Source: Pseudomonas abietaniphila
GTDB lineage: Bacteria; Pseudomonadota; Gammaproteobacteria; Pseudomonadales; Pseudomonadaceae
Direction of reading: 5' to 3'
DNA length: 64,000 bases
Assembly: GCF_900100795.1 (NCBI RefSeq)
Contig: NZ_FNCO01000006.1
Location: 1 to 64,000 of the forward strand
Below are positions 36,049 through 44,714 of this stretch, piece by piece. Position numbers and translations under genes: made by a program. Below the pieces are notes generated by a model that was given only the letters and a program-made list of their open reading frames with translations, made no database searches and was not told where the DNA came from. Position 1 is the first letter of the stretch; the number at the start of each line of letters is the position of its first letter.

Positions 36049-37377
36049 TCAGGCCACCCATCTGCGCAGCGGCACGCTCAACTCAACCCGCAACCCGTCG
36101 CTGCGGCTGTCAAACTTCAACGAACACGCACAACGCTGGACGATGGCCTGAACGATCGCCAATCCGAGCCCTGCGCCGGGGCTTTTGCCATTGCGCCAGA
36201 AGCGCTGGGTCAGCTTGTCCAGATCGGGTTCGGGAATGCCGGGGCCGTAATCGCGCACCCGGAAATGCGCCTGGCCGTCGAACGTTTCCAGGCTCAACTC
36301 CACCCGCGCGCCGGGCTGCGTATGGCGCAGTGCGTTGTCCAGCAAATTGCGCAAGGCCGCGACCGCCAACGCCGCCGGCATTTCCACGGGCGCTGTGGAT
36401 AACTGCGTCGGCAGGATCAGTTCGATACGCTCATCATCGCCGTGGTTGGCATCGTGAATGGCCAGCCGCGCGACCTGCTCGGCGTCGCACTGCACGCCAT
36501 CGTCGAACGACAGACTGCCCTCCACCCGCGCCAGCAACAGAAGCTGCTCAAGCGTGCGGTGCATGCGATCGGCGCCCTCCTCGGCGTGTGCCAGCGCCTT
36601 GTCGCGCTTTTCACCCTCGGTCATGCGCGCCACTTGCAGGTGGGTCTTGATCGCCGTCAACGGGCTGCGCAACTCGTGCGCCGCATCACCGGTCAGCCGG
36701 CGCTCGCGCTCCAGTGTCTGGGCGATGCGCTGGAACAGCTGGTTCTGGCTCTTGAGCAGCGGCTGCAATTCGCTCGGCAGGTTGGGCACGTCCAGCGGTT
36801 CGACCGAGTCCGCGCTGTGGCGATTCAAGGCGTCACGCATTCGATTGAGCGGCGCGAGACCGCGACCGATGCCGAACCAGACCAGAATCAGACTGCCAAA
36901 CAGCGCCACCAGCACCGGCAACGAGGCGGCCAGTAACACCGAGTGGCCCAGCACATCGCGCTCGATCTGTCGGTCCGCGGTGCTCACCCGCACGTTGCCG
37001 TGCATCATGGTGTACACGCGCCAGTGCTCGTTGTTGATCATCTGGTCGTGGAAACCACTGGAATCCGCTTTCAGTGGTTCGGCGGGCGAGCTGTCGGTCC
37101 TGGCCAGTACTTGCCCGCGCAACGAGCTGAGCTGACAGGCCATGCCGTTGGGAATCCCCAACTCCCCCGCTCGCAGCGACCGGCCCTCGGCATCGGCGGG
37201 CATCTGAATCTGTTCCAGCAGCCCGGCGACCATACGTGCCGAGGCCTCGAGCCGTTGATCCAGCGATTCCATCATCTGTGTGCGCAAGTCACGCAGCATC
37301 CACGCGGCGGCCAGCACCCAGATCACGATGAACGCCGAGCCGAGGATCAGGCTCAGGCGCGTTCTCAAACTCATCAT
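36049..37377 (-). CDS. dsbS: sensor histidine kinase (DsbS/QseC type)
   Basis: A 442-residue inner-membrane kinase. Membrane segments lie near 8-28 and 145-168 and enclose a periplasmic sensor. HAMP follows, then the H-box with His234 (DAAHELRSPL), the N-box (LRNLLDNALRH), and G-boxes (DYGPGIP, GAGLGLAIV). Cys81 in the sensor loop matches, within one residue, the Cys82 I recall as critical for copper sensing by P. aeruginosa DsbS. Its ATG overlaps the regulator's stop (37374-37377). Naming rests on context: the divergent operon is dsbD-tlpA-dsbG, the same layout as in P. aeruginosa. Confidence 0.88.
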   Translation of the reverse strand: MMSLRTRLSLILGSAFIVIWVLAAAWMLRDLRTQMMESLDQRLEASARMVAGLLEQIQMPADAEGRSLRAGELGIPNGMACQLSSLRGQVLARTDSSPAEPLKADSSGFHDQMINNEHWRVYTMMHGNVRVSTADRQIERDVLGHSVLLAASLPVLVALFGSLILVWFGIGRGLAPLNRMRDALNRHSADSVEPLDVPNLPSELQPLLKSQNQLFQRIAQTLERERRLTGDAAHELRSPLTAIKTHLQVARMTEGEKRDKALAHAEEGADRMHRTLEQLLLLARVEGSLSFDDGVQCDAEQVARLAIHDANHGDDERIELILPTQLSTAPVEMPAALAVAALRNLLDNALRHTQPGARVELSLETFDGQAHFRVRDYGPGIPEPDLDKLTQRFWRNGKSPGAGLGLAIVQAIVQRCACSLKFDSRSDGLRVELSVPLRRWVA

Positions 37378-38057
37378 CCGTGGGGCTCCGGGGCTTCACC
37401 GGCCGGGCCTAATCGATAACCCAGGCCGCGAACGGTTTCGATGATGCCGCCGCCCAGCTTGCGTCGCAGGTGGTGAATATGAACGTTGAGCGCGTTGCTT
37501 TCGACCTCGTCGCCAAAACCGTAGACGCAGTCTTTGAGTTGTTCGCTGGACAGCACCCGGCCGTGGTTGTTGAGCAACGCCTGAAGCAACGCCTGCTCGC
37601 GCCGCGACAGGTCAACGGGCTGACCGGCGAGACGGGTTTCACGACTGCTCGGGTCGTAGGTCAAGGCGCCATGCTCGATCACGTTGACGCTGCGCCCGGC
37701 CATGCGCCGGACCAGCGTGTGCAGACGGGCACTGAGCTCGCGCAGGTCGAAGGGTTTGAGCAGGTAATCATCGGCCCCGGCCTGCAGGCCGTCGACCCGA
37801 TCGGTGACGGTGTCGCGCGCCGTGAGGATCAGCACCGGAATGTCGGTGCCTTGCTGGCGTAATTGACGCAGCAGCTTGAGCCCGTCTTCGTCGGGCAAGC
37901 CGAGGTCCAGAACCATGACGTCGAAATGCGCCGCCGCAAGCATGGCCCGCGCCGCAGAGGCGGTCGCCACGCGGTCCACGGTCAGGCCTTGGGCATCGAG
38001 CCCGGCCACGATGCCGCTGGCAATCAGGTCGTCGTCTTCACAGAGCAATACGTGCAT
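37374..38057 (-). CDS. dsbR: OmpR-family response regulator (DsbR type)
   Basis: A 227-residue regulator. The receiver domain has the acidic pocket EDD at 7-9, phospho-acceptor Asp51, and Lys in the YLLKPFD motif. A winged-helix DNA-binding domain occupies about 128-220 (NALNVHIHHLRRKLGG). It is translated before the kinase with a 4-base overlap. The box at 38096-38111 lies 38 bases before the start and is matched upstream of dsbD, so autoregulation together with control of the dsb operon is expected. Confidence 0.92.
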   Translation of the reverse strand: MHVLLCEDDDLIASGIVAGLDAQGLTVDRVATASAARAMLAAAHFDVMVLDLGLPDEDGLKLLRQLRQQGTDIPVLILTARDTVTDRVDGLQAGADDYLLKPFDLRELSARLHTLVRRMAGRSVNVIEHGALTYDPSSRETRLAGQPVDLSRREQALLQALLNNHGRVLSSEQLKDCVYGFGDEVESNALNVHIHHLRRKLGGGIIETVRGLGYRLGPAGEAPEPHG

Positions 38058-38095
38058 GAAGCGGCCTCGAAAAAAAGGCGATTGAAACAGTGCGG

Positions 38096-38111
38096 GATTA
38101 ACGGCGGATTA
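38096..38111 (-). promoter_or_regulatory. direct-repeat box, likely DsbR site (dsbRS side)
   Basis: On the gene strand the box reads TAATCCGCCGTTAATC: TAATC repeated with 11-base spacing, one helical turn, as OmpR-family dimers bind. It lies 38 bases before the dsbR start and matches the dsbD-side box in 14 of 16 positions, in the same orientation relative to its gene. Confidence 0.65.
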
Positions 38112-38138
38112 TGCAGCAGCCAGGAAATATCTGCTGCT

Positions 38139-38219
38139 GATCGTTCCCACGTTCCGCGTTAACGTCGTTCGACACGGAGCGTCGGTGGAGGCATTACCAC
38201 GCGGAGCGTGGGAACGATC
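38139..38219. repeat. REP palindrome (GATCGTTCCCACG type)
   Basis: GATCGTTCCCACGTTCCGCG and its reverse complement flank about 40 bases between the two DsbR-like boxes. A related half-site is at 27172-27224. Confidence 0.75.
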
Positions 38220-38254
38220 AGACTCAGGTATCTGCAAAGGGGCCAACCCGCCGT

Positions 38255-38270
38255 TAATCGGCCCTTAATC
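38255..38270 (+). promoter_or_regulatory. direct-repeat box, likely DsbR site (dsbD side)
   Basis: TAATCGGCCCTTAATC, the partner of the box at 38096-38111, lies 45 bases before the dsbD start. Both sides also share CCGCCGTTAATC. Confidence 0.65.
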
Positions 38271-38315
38271 ACCGCCCGTCACCCTCGATTCATTCATGAT
38301 CTGCCGAGTGTACGC

Positions 38316-40049
38316 ATGCGCAAGTTGTTGGTACTGATGCTGCTGTTGTTTCCGTTGCTGGCGAACGCGCTGCCTGGCGGGGACTTGTTCAAGAAGCCTG
38401 AATTCCTGCAGGTCGGGCAGGCGTTCATGTTCAGTTCGGAACGTCTGGAGTCCGGCGAAACCCGCTTGTACTGGCAAATCGCTGACGGCTATTACCTTTA
38501 TCAGAAGCGTCTGAAATTCGAGGGCCTGAGCGCCAATCAACAACCCGCGCTGCCGGCGGGCGAAGACCACAACGACGAGTACTTTGGCCGACAGCAGGTC
38601 TACCGCCAAGGTCTTGAACTGGTGATTCCGGCCTCGGCCCATGGTCAGGTCAAGGTCGGTTGGCAGGGATGCGCCGACGCCGGTTTGTGTTATCCGCCGC
38701 AAAGCCAGGTGGTCGATCTGGGCGACGCCGGCGTGAAGGTCGTCGACGGCCAGGCGCAGGACCAGGCGCTGGCGAGTACGCTGCAGGAACGTTCGCTGGG
38801 CTGGAGCCTGCTGATCTTTTTCGGCCTGGGGCTGCTGCTGGCGTTCACCCCATGCTCGTTGCCGATGCTGCCGATCCTGGCGGGCGTTGTCGTCGGGAGC
38901 GGCGCCGGACCGCGCAGAGGGTTCGCCTTGGCGGGCGTGTACGTGCTGAGCATGGCAATGATCTACGCGAGCCTGGGCGTGATCGCGGCACTGCTGGGCG
39001 GCAATCTGCAATCGACCCTTCAGCAGCCGTGGTTGCTGGGCAGCTTCGCCGGTCTGTTCGTCATTCTTTCGCTGCCGATGTTCGGCTTCTTTGAGCTGCA
39101 ACTGCCTGGTTTCCTGCGTGATCGCCTGGAGAACGCCGGTCGTCAGCGTCAGGGCGGCAGCCTGCTCGGCGCGGGTGTGCTGGGCGCGCTGTCGGGGCTG
39201 ATGGTCGGCCCATGCATGACGGCACCTCTGGCGGGCACGCTGCTCTACATTGCACAAAGCGGAAACGCTCTGCACGGCGGCCTCATACTCTTTGTGCTGG
39301 GGCTGGGCATCGGCTTGCCGCTCTTGCTGGTCGTCACCGTTGGCAACCGTTTCCTGCCCAAACCGGGCGCGTGGATGGACCTGGTCAAAGGCGTCTTCGG
39401 TTTCCTGTTGCTGGGCACCGCGCTGTTCATGATCCGGCCGTTGCTGGCTGAGTCTTTCTGGTTGGCGCTGTTGGGCGCGCTGTTGCTGATCGTTGCCTAC
39501 AACGCGATCGTTCAGACCCGAGCGCTCAAGCGCGCCGCACAGGTCTGCGCCCCTCTCGGCCTGGTTGTGGGTATCTGGGGCGCCATGATGCTGATCGGCG
39601 CAGGCGGTGGCGGCGACGATCCCTGGCAGCCACTGAAGGTCTACAGCGGCTCCCGTTCGCAGGTCGACAGCGAACGACACGATGCGTTTTTGACAATCAA
39701 GGATCCCGCCGTACTGGACCGCGAGCTCGCATCCGCCCAAGCCGAGGGTCAGTGGGTGCTCGTGGACTACTACGCTGACTGGTGCGTGTCCTGCAAGATC
39801 ATGGAGAAGAACGTCTTCGGGAAAGGCGATGTGATCCAGGCATTGAACGGCGTGCGTCTGCTGCGGCTGGACGTGACCGCTGATAACGACGCCAGTCGAG
39901 CACTGCTCCAACGCTATCAGGTGCCTGGACCGCCCACGATGCTGTGGTTGGGTCCTGATGGCAGCGAACGGCGGGATCGGCGCATCACCGGCGAAGTAGA
40001 CGACACGCAATTTGTCGAGCAATGGCAGACCACTCGGGAGCGCGGGTGA
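38316..40049 (+). CDS. dsbD: thiol:disulfide interchange protein DsbD
   Basis: A 577-residue membrane reductase that carries electrons from cytoplasmic thioredoxin to periplasmic thiol proteins. After a signal peptide (ends near ANA), the N-terminal domain has Cys119 and Cys125. The eight-segment membrane domain has Cys180 (FTPCSLPM) and Cys300 (GPCMTAP). The C-terminal thioredoxin domain has WCVSC (490/493). All six redox cysteines are present. CVSC in place of the common CVAC is a minor variation. It is the first gene of a three-gene operon; the stop shares one base with the next ATG. Confidence 0.94.
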   Translation: MRKLLVLMLLLFPLLANALPGGDLFKKPEFLQVGQAFMFSSERLESGETRLYWQIADGYYLYQKRLKFEGLSANQQPALPAGEDHNDEYFGRQQVYRQGLELVIPASAHGQVKVGWQGCADAGLCYPPQSQVVDLGDAGVKVVDGQAQDQALASTLQERSLGWSLLIFFGLGLLLAFTPCSLPMLPILAGVVVGSGAGPRRGFALAGVYVLSMAMIYASLGVIAALLGGNLQSTLQQPWLLGSFAGLFVILSLPMFGFFELQLPGFLRDRLENAGRQRQGGSLLGAGVLGALSGLMVGPCMTAPLAGTLLYIAQSGNALHGGLILFVLGLGIGLPLLLVVTVGNRFLPKPGAWMDLVKGVFGFLLLGTALFMIRPLLAESFWLALLGALLLIVAYNAIVQTRALKRAAQVCAPLGLVVGIWGAMMLIGAGGGGDDPWQPLKVYSGSRSQVDSERHDAFLTIKDPAVLDRELASAQAEGQWVLVDYYADWCVSCKIMEKNVFGKGDVIQALNGVRLLRLDVTADNDASRALLQRYQVPGPPTMLWLGPDGSERRDRRITGEVDDTQFVEQWQTTRERG

Positions 40050-40888
40050 TGCTCAGCTTCTCGATCGGCCCCTTCACCCTGGCGATGAACCACCTGTTAC
40101 TGCTCCTCGCCTTGGGGCTGGCGACGGCGGTGGGCTGGATCAGCGGGCGTCGACAAGGCATCAATCCTGAACGCGAGCTGTTCGGCCTTTTTCTGCTTGG
40201 GTTGGTGGTGGCCAGACTCGCTTTCGTGATCGCCTACTGGCCGCAGTACCGAGGCAGTCTGATGAGCGTCCTCGACATCCGCGACGGCGGCTTTTGGGTC
40301 TGGCCCGGCGTGATTGCCGTACTGGTCGGCGCCGTGATGCGAGGCTGGAAACACCCGAAACGGCGAACCCCGATGGGCCTGGGCGTGGCGAGTGGGCTGC
40401 TGTTCTGGTGGCTGGCCAATCTGGGCCTGAGCGCAGAACATCAGGACGCGCGCCTTCCGGACCTGACCTTGCACAATGCCGCCGGTGAGCCCGTGCGCCT
40501 GAACGACTATCGTGGCAAACCCCTGGTCATTAACCTCTGGGCCACGTGGTGCCCGCCCTGCCGGCGCGAAATGCCGGTATTGCAGGCCGCGCAGCAGGCC
40601 AATCCTGACGTGACGTTTCTCTTCGTCAATCAGGCCGAAAGCCCTCGCGAGGTCGCGACTTTTTTCGCGAGCCAAGGCCTGCACCTGGACAACGTTTTAT
40701 TCGATGGCCATGGCGAACTGGCACAACAGGTGGGCTCCGCCGCGTTGCCCACCACCCTTTTCTACCGTCCCGACGGCCGCTTGCTCGGCAGCCATCTGGG
40801 CGAACTTTCCAACGCCAGCCTGAAGCGTTCCCTGGACAGCCTCAGCGAAACGGCAACACCTGCTTCCTCCTCAAGGAGCCCTCTATGA
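40049..40888 (+). CDS. membrane-anchored TlpA-like thiol oxidoreductase
   Basis: A 279-residue protein. The N-terminal half is a small polytopic membrane region resembling part of prolipoprotein diacylglyceryl transferase (LDIRDGGFWVWPG). The C-terminal half is a thioredoxin fold with WCPPC (Cys168/171), typical of TlpA/ResA/DsbE reductases, and a cis-Pro loop (ALPTTLFY). The ATG at 40049 overlaps the dsbD stop by one base, and the stop overlaps the dsbG start, so all three are coupled. DsbD probably keeps it reduced. Confidence 0.88.
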   Translation: MLSFSIGPFTLAMNHLLLLLALGLATAVGWISGRRQGINPERELFGLFLLGLVVARLAFVIAYWPQYRGSLMSVLDIRDGGFWVWPGVIAVLVGAVMRGWKHPKRRTPMGLGVASGLLFWWLANLGLSAEHQDARLPDLTLHNAAGEPVRLNDYRGKPLVINLWATWCPPCRREMPVLQAAQQANPDVTFLFVNQAESPREVATFFASQGLHLDNVLFDGHGELAQQVGSAALPTTLFYRPDGRLLGSHLGELSNASLKRSLDSLSETATPASSSRSPL

Positions 40889-41667
40889 AGGCGCAATTCA
40901 CTCGACGTTTGAATCTCTCCATTCTGGCCGCCGCCAGCCTGCTCGCGTTGCAAAGTACGCTCCTGCACGCCGAAGAACTGCCGGATCCGATCAAGGCGCT
41001 GGAGGCCAAGGGCGCGACCATCAAAGGGAGTTTCGACGCACCGGGCGGCCTCAAGGGTTACGCCGCCGAGTATCAGAAACAAGGCATGGCGCTGTACCTG
41101 ACGCCCGATGGTAAACATGTACTGGCCGGAAACCTGTTCGACGAGAAAGGCGAAGACCTGAGCGAAGCCCCGCTGCAAAAGCTGGTGTATGAGCCCATGA
41201 CCAAGGCGATGTGGAGTCAGATGGAGACCAGCACCTGGATCGCCGACGGCGCCAAGAGCGCGCCCAAAGTGATCTACCTGTTCAGCGACGCCAACTGCCC
41301 CTACTGCAACATGTTCTGGGAACAGGCACGGCCTTGGGTCAAGTCGGGCAAAGTGCAGCTGCGCCACATCATGGTCGGGGTCATCCGTGAAGACAGCGCC
41401 GCCAAGGCCGCGGCCCTCCTTTCCGACGCCAACCCTGAAGTCGCGCTGCAAAAGCATGAACAGGCCGGCAAGAGCAGCACGCTCAAGGCGCTGGATAAAA
41501 TCCCGAAAGACATTCAGGCCAAGCTCGATGCCAACATGAAATTGATGGAAGACATGGGCCTTTCAGCCACGCCATCGATTTTCTACAAAGATGAAAACGG
41601 CAATGTGCAGCAGCAACAGGGCGCGCCGCGACCTGAGGTACTGGCAAAAATGATGGGTCCCAAGTAA
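40885..41667 (+). CDS. dsbG: periplasmic disulfide isomerase DsbG
   Basis: A 260-residue protein with a signal peptide (ends LLHAEE), a dimerisation domain (about 30-100) and a thioredoxin domain with CPYC at 138-141. The threonine-proline loop ATPSIFY is present. DsbG protects single cysteines from sulfenylation and isomerises disulfides. It is the last gene of the dsbD-tlpA-dsbG operon and overlaps the preceding gene (ATGA). Its reductant is DsbD. Confidence 0.92.
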   Translation: MKAQFTRRLNLSILAAASLLALQSTLLHAEELPDPIKALEAKGATIKGSFDAPGGLKGYAAEYQKQGMALYLTPDGKHVLAGNLFDEKGEDLSEAPLQKLVYEPMTKAMWSQMETSTWIADGAKSAPKVIYLFSDANCPYCNMFWEQARPWVKSGKVQLRHIMVGVIREDSAAKAAALLSDANPEVALQKHEQAGKSSTLKALDKIPKDIQAKLDANMKLMEDMGLSATPSIFYKDENGNVQQQQGAPRPEVLAKMMGPK

Positions 41668-41727
41668 GCCTCTGAACCTGTGACCTTCTGACCAATGGCA
41701 ACCTGGCCCGAAAAGTGGATACTGCAC

Positions 41728-41755
41728 CGACATGTCATACGTGTAAAAATGTCGA
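41728..41755. promoter_or_regulatory. candidate TetR operator (tetR side)
   Basis: CGACAT at 41728 and ATGTCG at 41749 form a spaced dyad 38 bases before the tetR start. TAAAAATGTCGA (41744-41755) is the exact reverse complement of the 12 bases at 44608-44619 upstream of the SDR gene. Confidence 0.6.
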
Positions 41756-41792
41756 CCACCATTTCAAGAGCCATAGTCAGGAGGCTCGCTCA

Positions 41793-42359
41793 ATGCGTTA
41801 CGCCGAAGATCACAAAGCCCAAACCCATCAGCGCATCCTTCACGAAGCCGCGTCACGCTTTCGTCGCGACGGCATCGGCGCGACCGGTTTGCAGCCACTG
41901 ATGAAGGCACTGGGCCTGACCCATGGCGGTTTCTATGCCCATTTCAAATCCAAGGATGACCTGGTCGAAAAGGCCCTGCGTTGCGCGGTAGACCAGTTGA
42001 ATGAGTCGCGGGCAGCGAAACTGTCCGGGGATGGCTCTGCTGCTGCATTCATCGACATGTACCTGTCGCCCCAGCATCGCACCGAACCTGAGCATGGCTG
42101 CCCCTTGCCGACCATGTCGTCGGAACTGGGCCAGCGCGGTCAGCCGAGCGAAATCACCGACGAGCTGATCGGTCGCATGCTCGAGACGCTCGAAGCGGGC
42201 ATGCCCGCCGGGAAAGAAAACAGCGACAAGAGCGTGATGATGATGTCGAGCCTGGTCGGTGCACTCGTGCTCGCTCGCAGTGCGAAGGATCCGGCATTGG
42301 CCGAGCGGATCCTGCAAACCACGCGCGAACAGCTCAAGCAGCAAATCAACGAAGCCTGA
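41793..42359 (+). CDS. TetR family transcriptional regulator
   Basis: A 188-residue regulator with a perfect AGGAGG ribosome site 8 bases before its ATG. The N-terminal helix-turn-helix covers about 10-55 (RILHEAASRFRRDGIGATGLQPLMKALGLTHGGFYAHFKSKDDLV, typical of the family). The C-terminal ligand domain resembles LmrA/YxaF-type regulators. It shares a 12-base promoter motif with the SDR gene 2.2 kb away on the other strand, so it probably represses itself and the SDR-fabF pair. Confidence 0.9.
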   Translation: MRYAEDHKAQTHQRILHEAASRFRRDGIGATGLQPLMKALGLTHGGFYAHFKSKDDLVEKALRCAVDQLNESRAAKLSGDGSAAAFIDMYLSPQHRTEPEHGCPLPTMSSELGQRGQPSEITDELIGRMLETLEAGMPAGKENSDKSVMMMSSLVGALVLARSAKDPALAERILQTTREQLKQQINEA

Positions 42360-42366
42360 AATAGAA

Positions 42367-42396
42367 AAAGCCCCTGCCGTCACCGACAGGGGCTTT
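42367..42396. terminator. bidirectional terminator between tetR and fabF
   Basis: A 10-bp stem (AAAGCCCCTG / CAGGGGCTTT) with a 10-base loop, A-rich before and T-rich after, between convergent genes. Confidence 0.85.
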
Positions 42397-42409
42397 CTGC
42401 TTTACAGGT

Positions 42410-43684
42410 TCACGCCGGGTAGCGACGGAACAGCACGCTCGCGTTGACGCCGCCGAATCCGAAACCGTTCGACAAGGCGTACTCGATCTTCATCGGACGG
42501 GCCCTGCCGTGGACGATGTCGATGCCGGCGGCCGCTTCGTCCGGGTTGTCCAGATTCAGCGTCATGGGGGCGATCTGGTCACGAATGGCCAACGCGGTGA
42601 AGATCGCTTCGATACCGCCTGCCGCGCCCAACAAATGCCCGGTGGCCGATTTGGTTGACGTCACCGCCACCCCGTTCTGGTCCCCGAACACCGTCTTGAT
42701 CGCCGCCATTTCACCTTTGTCGCCGACCGGGGTCGACGTGGCGTGGGCATTGAGGTGCTGAATGTCCGATGCCTTGATGCCCGCCTGACGAATCGCCGCC
42801 TGCATCGCGCGCCGCGCACCGCTGCCGTCCTCAGGGCCGGCAGTGAGGTGGTAGGCGTCAGCACTGGTGCCGTAACCGACCAGTTCGACGATCGGCTTGG
42901 CACCGCGGGCCAGCGCGTGCTCCAGCGTTTCGATGACGACAATGCCAGCGCCCTCGCCCATCACGAAGCCGTCGCGATCACGATCAAACGGGCGCGAGGC
43001 ACGCGCCGGGGTGTCGTTAAAGCCGCTGGACAGCGCACGGGCTGCGGCGAACCCGCCCAAGGCCACACGGTCGATACAGGCCTCGGCGCCGCCCGCGATC
43101 GCAACATCGGCCTCACCGGCCCGAATCATCCGCGCCGCATCGCCAATCGCCTGCACACCGGCTGCACAGGCGGTCACGGGTGCGCCAAGCGGACCTTTGA
43201 AACCGTGCTGAATAGAGACATGCCCTGCCGCCAGGTTGACCAGAAACGAAGGGATGGTAAATGGCGACAAGCGACGAGGACCACGTGTATCGCTCGTACG
43301 TACCGCGTCTGCAATCGAGACGAAACCGCCGACGCCGGAGCCGATAATGGTCGCCGTGCGCTCGCGCTCTTCATCGGTCGACGGTGCCCATCCCGCTTGC
43401 GCCACGGCCTGCTGAGCAGCCCCAAGCGCGAACAGGATAAAGCGGTCCATCTTCTTCTGTTCCTTGGGCGGCGCCGCAGCGTCGGCATCGAAGCCCGCTT
43501 CGGGATCGTCGGCCAACATCGGCACGGGTCCGCCGACCTTTCCCGGCAAATCGGCCACGGTGTCGTCAGGCAACTGTACGATGCCGGAGCGGCCCTCGAG
43601 CAACCGGCGCCAAACCGCTTCGACCCCGGTACCCAAAGGCGTAACCAGCCCCATCCCCGTCACTACGATGCGACGTTCGCTCAT
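42410..43684 (-). CDS. fabF: beta-ketoacyl-ACP synthase II (FabF family)
   Basis: A 424-residue condensing enzyme of fatty-acid synthesis. The catalytic triad is Cys173 (TACAAG), His313 (NAHATSTP) and His350 (KSATGHLLG). The N-terminus (RRIVVTGMGLVTPLG) and length are those of KAS II. Because it lies apart from the main fab genes, beside a TetR regulator and an SDR, it is likely an accessory paralogue rather than the housekeeping FabF. It is transcribed after the SDR gene with a gap of 42 bases. Confidence 0.88.
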   Translation of the reverse strand: MSERRIVVTGMGLVTPLGTGVEAVWRRLLEGRSGIVQLPDDTVADLPGKVGGPVPMLADDPEAGFDADAAAPPKEQKKMDRFILFALGAAQQAVAQAGWAPSTDEERERTATIIGSGVGGFVSIADAVRTSDTRGPRRLSPFTIPSFLVNLAAGHVSIQHGFKGPLGAPVTACAAGVQAIGDAARMIRAGEADVAIAGGAEACIDRVALGGFAAARALSSGFNDTPARASRPFDRDRDGFVMGEGAGIVVIETLEHALARGAKPIVELVGYGTSADAYHLTAGPEDGSGARRAMQAAIRQAGIKASDIQHLNAHATSTPVGDKGEMAAIKTVFGDQNGVAVTSTKSATGHLLGAAGGIEAIFTALAIRDQIAPMTLNLDNPDEAAAGIDIVHGRARPMKIEYALSNGFGFGGVNASVLFRRYPA

Positions 43685-43726
43685 GCGTTCACCTTTTCAA
43701 CATTCAGGACATTCACAGGTGCGGAC

Positions 43727-44533
43727 TCAAGCACCTGGCGTTTTGTAGCGGGCTGCCGCGTGCTGCAACGACAGATTCGGACCCAATGCCAGACGTGCAT
43801 TCACAAACGCGTCCCAGTCTGCGGCGTTGGACAGCGATGGAAGGGTCACAAGTTCCTTTTGATCGAAGCCGGCCAGTGCAGCGTCGACCATTTCGTTCAC
43901 GTCCATCACCATTTCAGGCGGAAAGGCATTGAGGTCAATGCCCGCGCGCTCCCAGATCTCGGTACGCGTCGCGCCAGGCATCACGGCCTGCACCTGAACG
44001 CCCTTCTCACCGATCTCCGCGTTCAGCGATTGCGTCAAGCTCAGCACATACGCCTTGCTCGCCGCGTATACCGCGTTGAAGCGCTCCGGCATCATCGGCA
44101 CCACCGACGCGATATTCACGATCGCGCCGCGACGCCGGGCGACAAAGCCGGAAGCGGCGGCAGACGCCAAATGGGTCAACGCCACGATGTTCAGTTGTAT
44201 CAGGCGATCGACCTCGCCCATATCGGCCTCAGCCAACGCGCTGTTCGACGCCACGCCGGCATTGTTCAGCAGCAGCGTGATCGACGCGTCGGTGCGCAGG
44301 CGTTGTTCGAGGGCGGAAACGTGCGAAGCGTCAGTCAGGTCCGCCTTGAGCACCTCGACCTTTACCGACGTCTTCGTGCGCAGTTCGCCGGCAAGTGCCT
44401 CCAGGCGCGCCTGATCGCGTGCGACCAGGAGCAGATCGAAACCGCGCGCTGCCAAACGATCAGCGTACGCGGCGCCGATGCCTGACGAGGCGCCGGTGAT
44501 CAGGGCTGTACCTTGAGTGTTAGGGGTGCTCAT
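43727..44533 (-). CDS. short-chain dehydrogenase/reductase, probable partner of fabF
   Basis: A 268-residue SDR with TGASSGIG near residue 14, NNAG near 90 and the catalytic YAASK motif. The overall type resembles DltE/YqjQ-like NADP-dependent reductases. It is the first gene of a unit with the FabF paralogue. A GACAT-N5-ATGTC dyad 77-91 bases upstream carries the motif shared with the tetR promoter. The substrate is unknown; an acyl or keto intermediate would suit the context. Confidence 0.87.
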   Translation of the reverse strand: MSTPNTQGTALITGASSGIGAAYADRLAARGFDLLLVARDQARLEALAGELRTKTSVKVEVLKADLTDASHVSALEQRLRTDASITLLLNNAGVASNSALAEADMGEVDRLIQLNIVALTHLASAAASGFVARRRGAIVNIASVVPMMPERFNAVYAASKAYVLSLTQSLNAEIGEKGVQVQAVMPGATRTEIWERAGIDLNAFPPEMVMDVNEMVDAALAGFDQKELVTLPSLSNAADWDAFVNARLALGPNLSLQHAAARYKTPGA

Positions 44534-44607
44534 GAGCGTTTCTCCGTGGACATTGAGAGTAGCAACCGAGGCATATTACGCCCGTAATTTTACGAATTAT
44601 ATGGCGA

Positions 44608-44624
44608 TCGACATTTTTAATGTC
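44608..44624. promoter_or_regulatory. candidate TetR operator (SDR-fabF side)
   Basis: GACAT and ATGTC flank 5 bases (44610-44624). The 12-mer TCGACATTTTTA at 44608-44619 is repeated exactly, inverted, at the tetR promoter (41744-41755). Confidence 0.65.
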
Positions 44625-44673
44625 AAGCGGTTGAATGCGCCCCGCTCCTTCCTCGCCAAACGACGGGCAAAAA

Positions 44674-44698
44674 AAAGACCGATCACTGATCGGTCTTT
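44674..44698 (-). terminator. intrinsic terminator after the comEA-like gene
   Basis: An 11-bp stem (AAAGACCGATC / GATCGGTCTTT) with a 3-base loop and a run of eight Ts on the minus strand, 17 bases after the stop. Confidence 0.9.
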
Positions 44699-44714
44699 CT
44701 GTGCCATGGGTGGG

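Noticed and set aside
38265..40022. 585-codon antisense frame over dsbD
   Set aside because: dsbD is certain from all six cysteines; the antisense product is Gln/Arg/His-rich shadow sequence.
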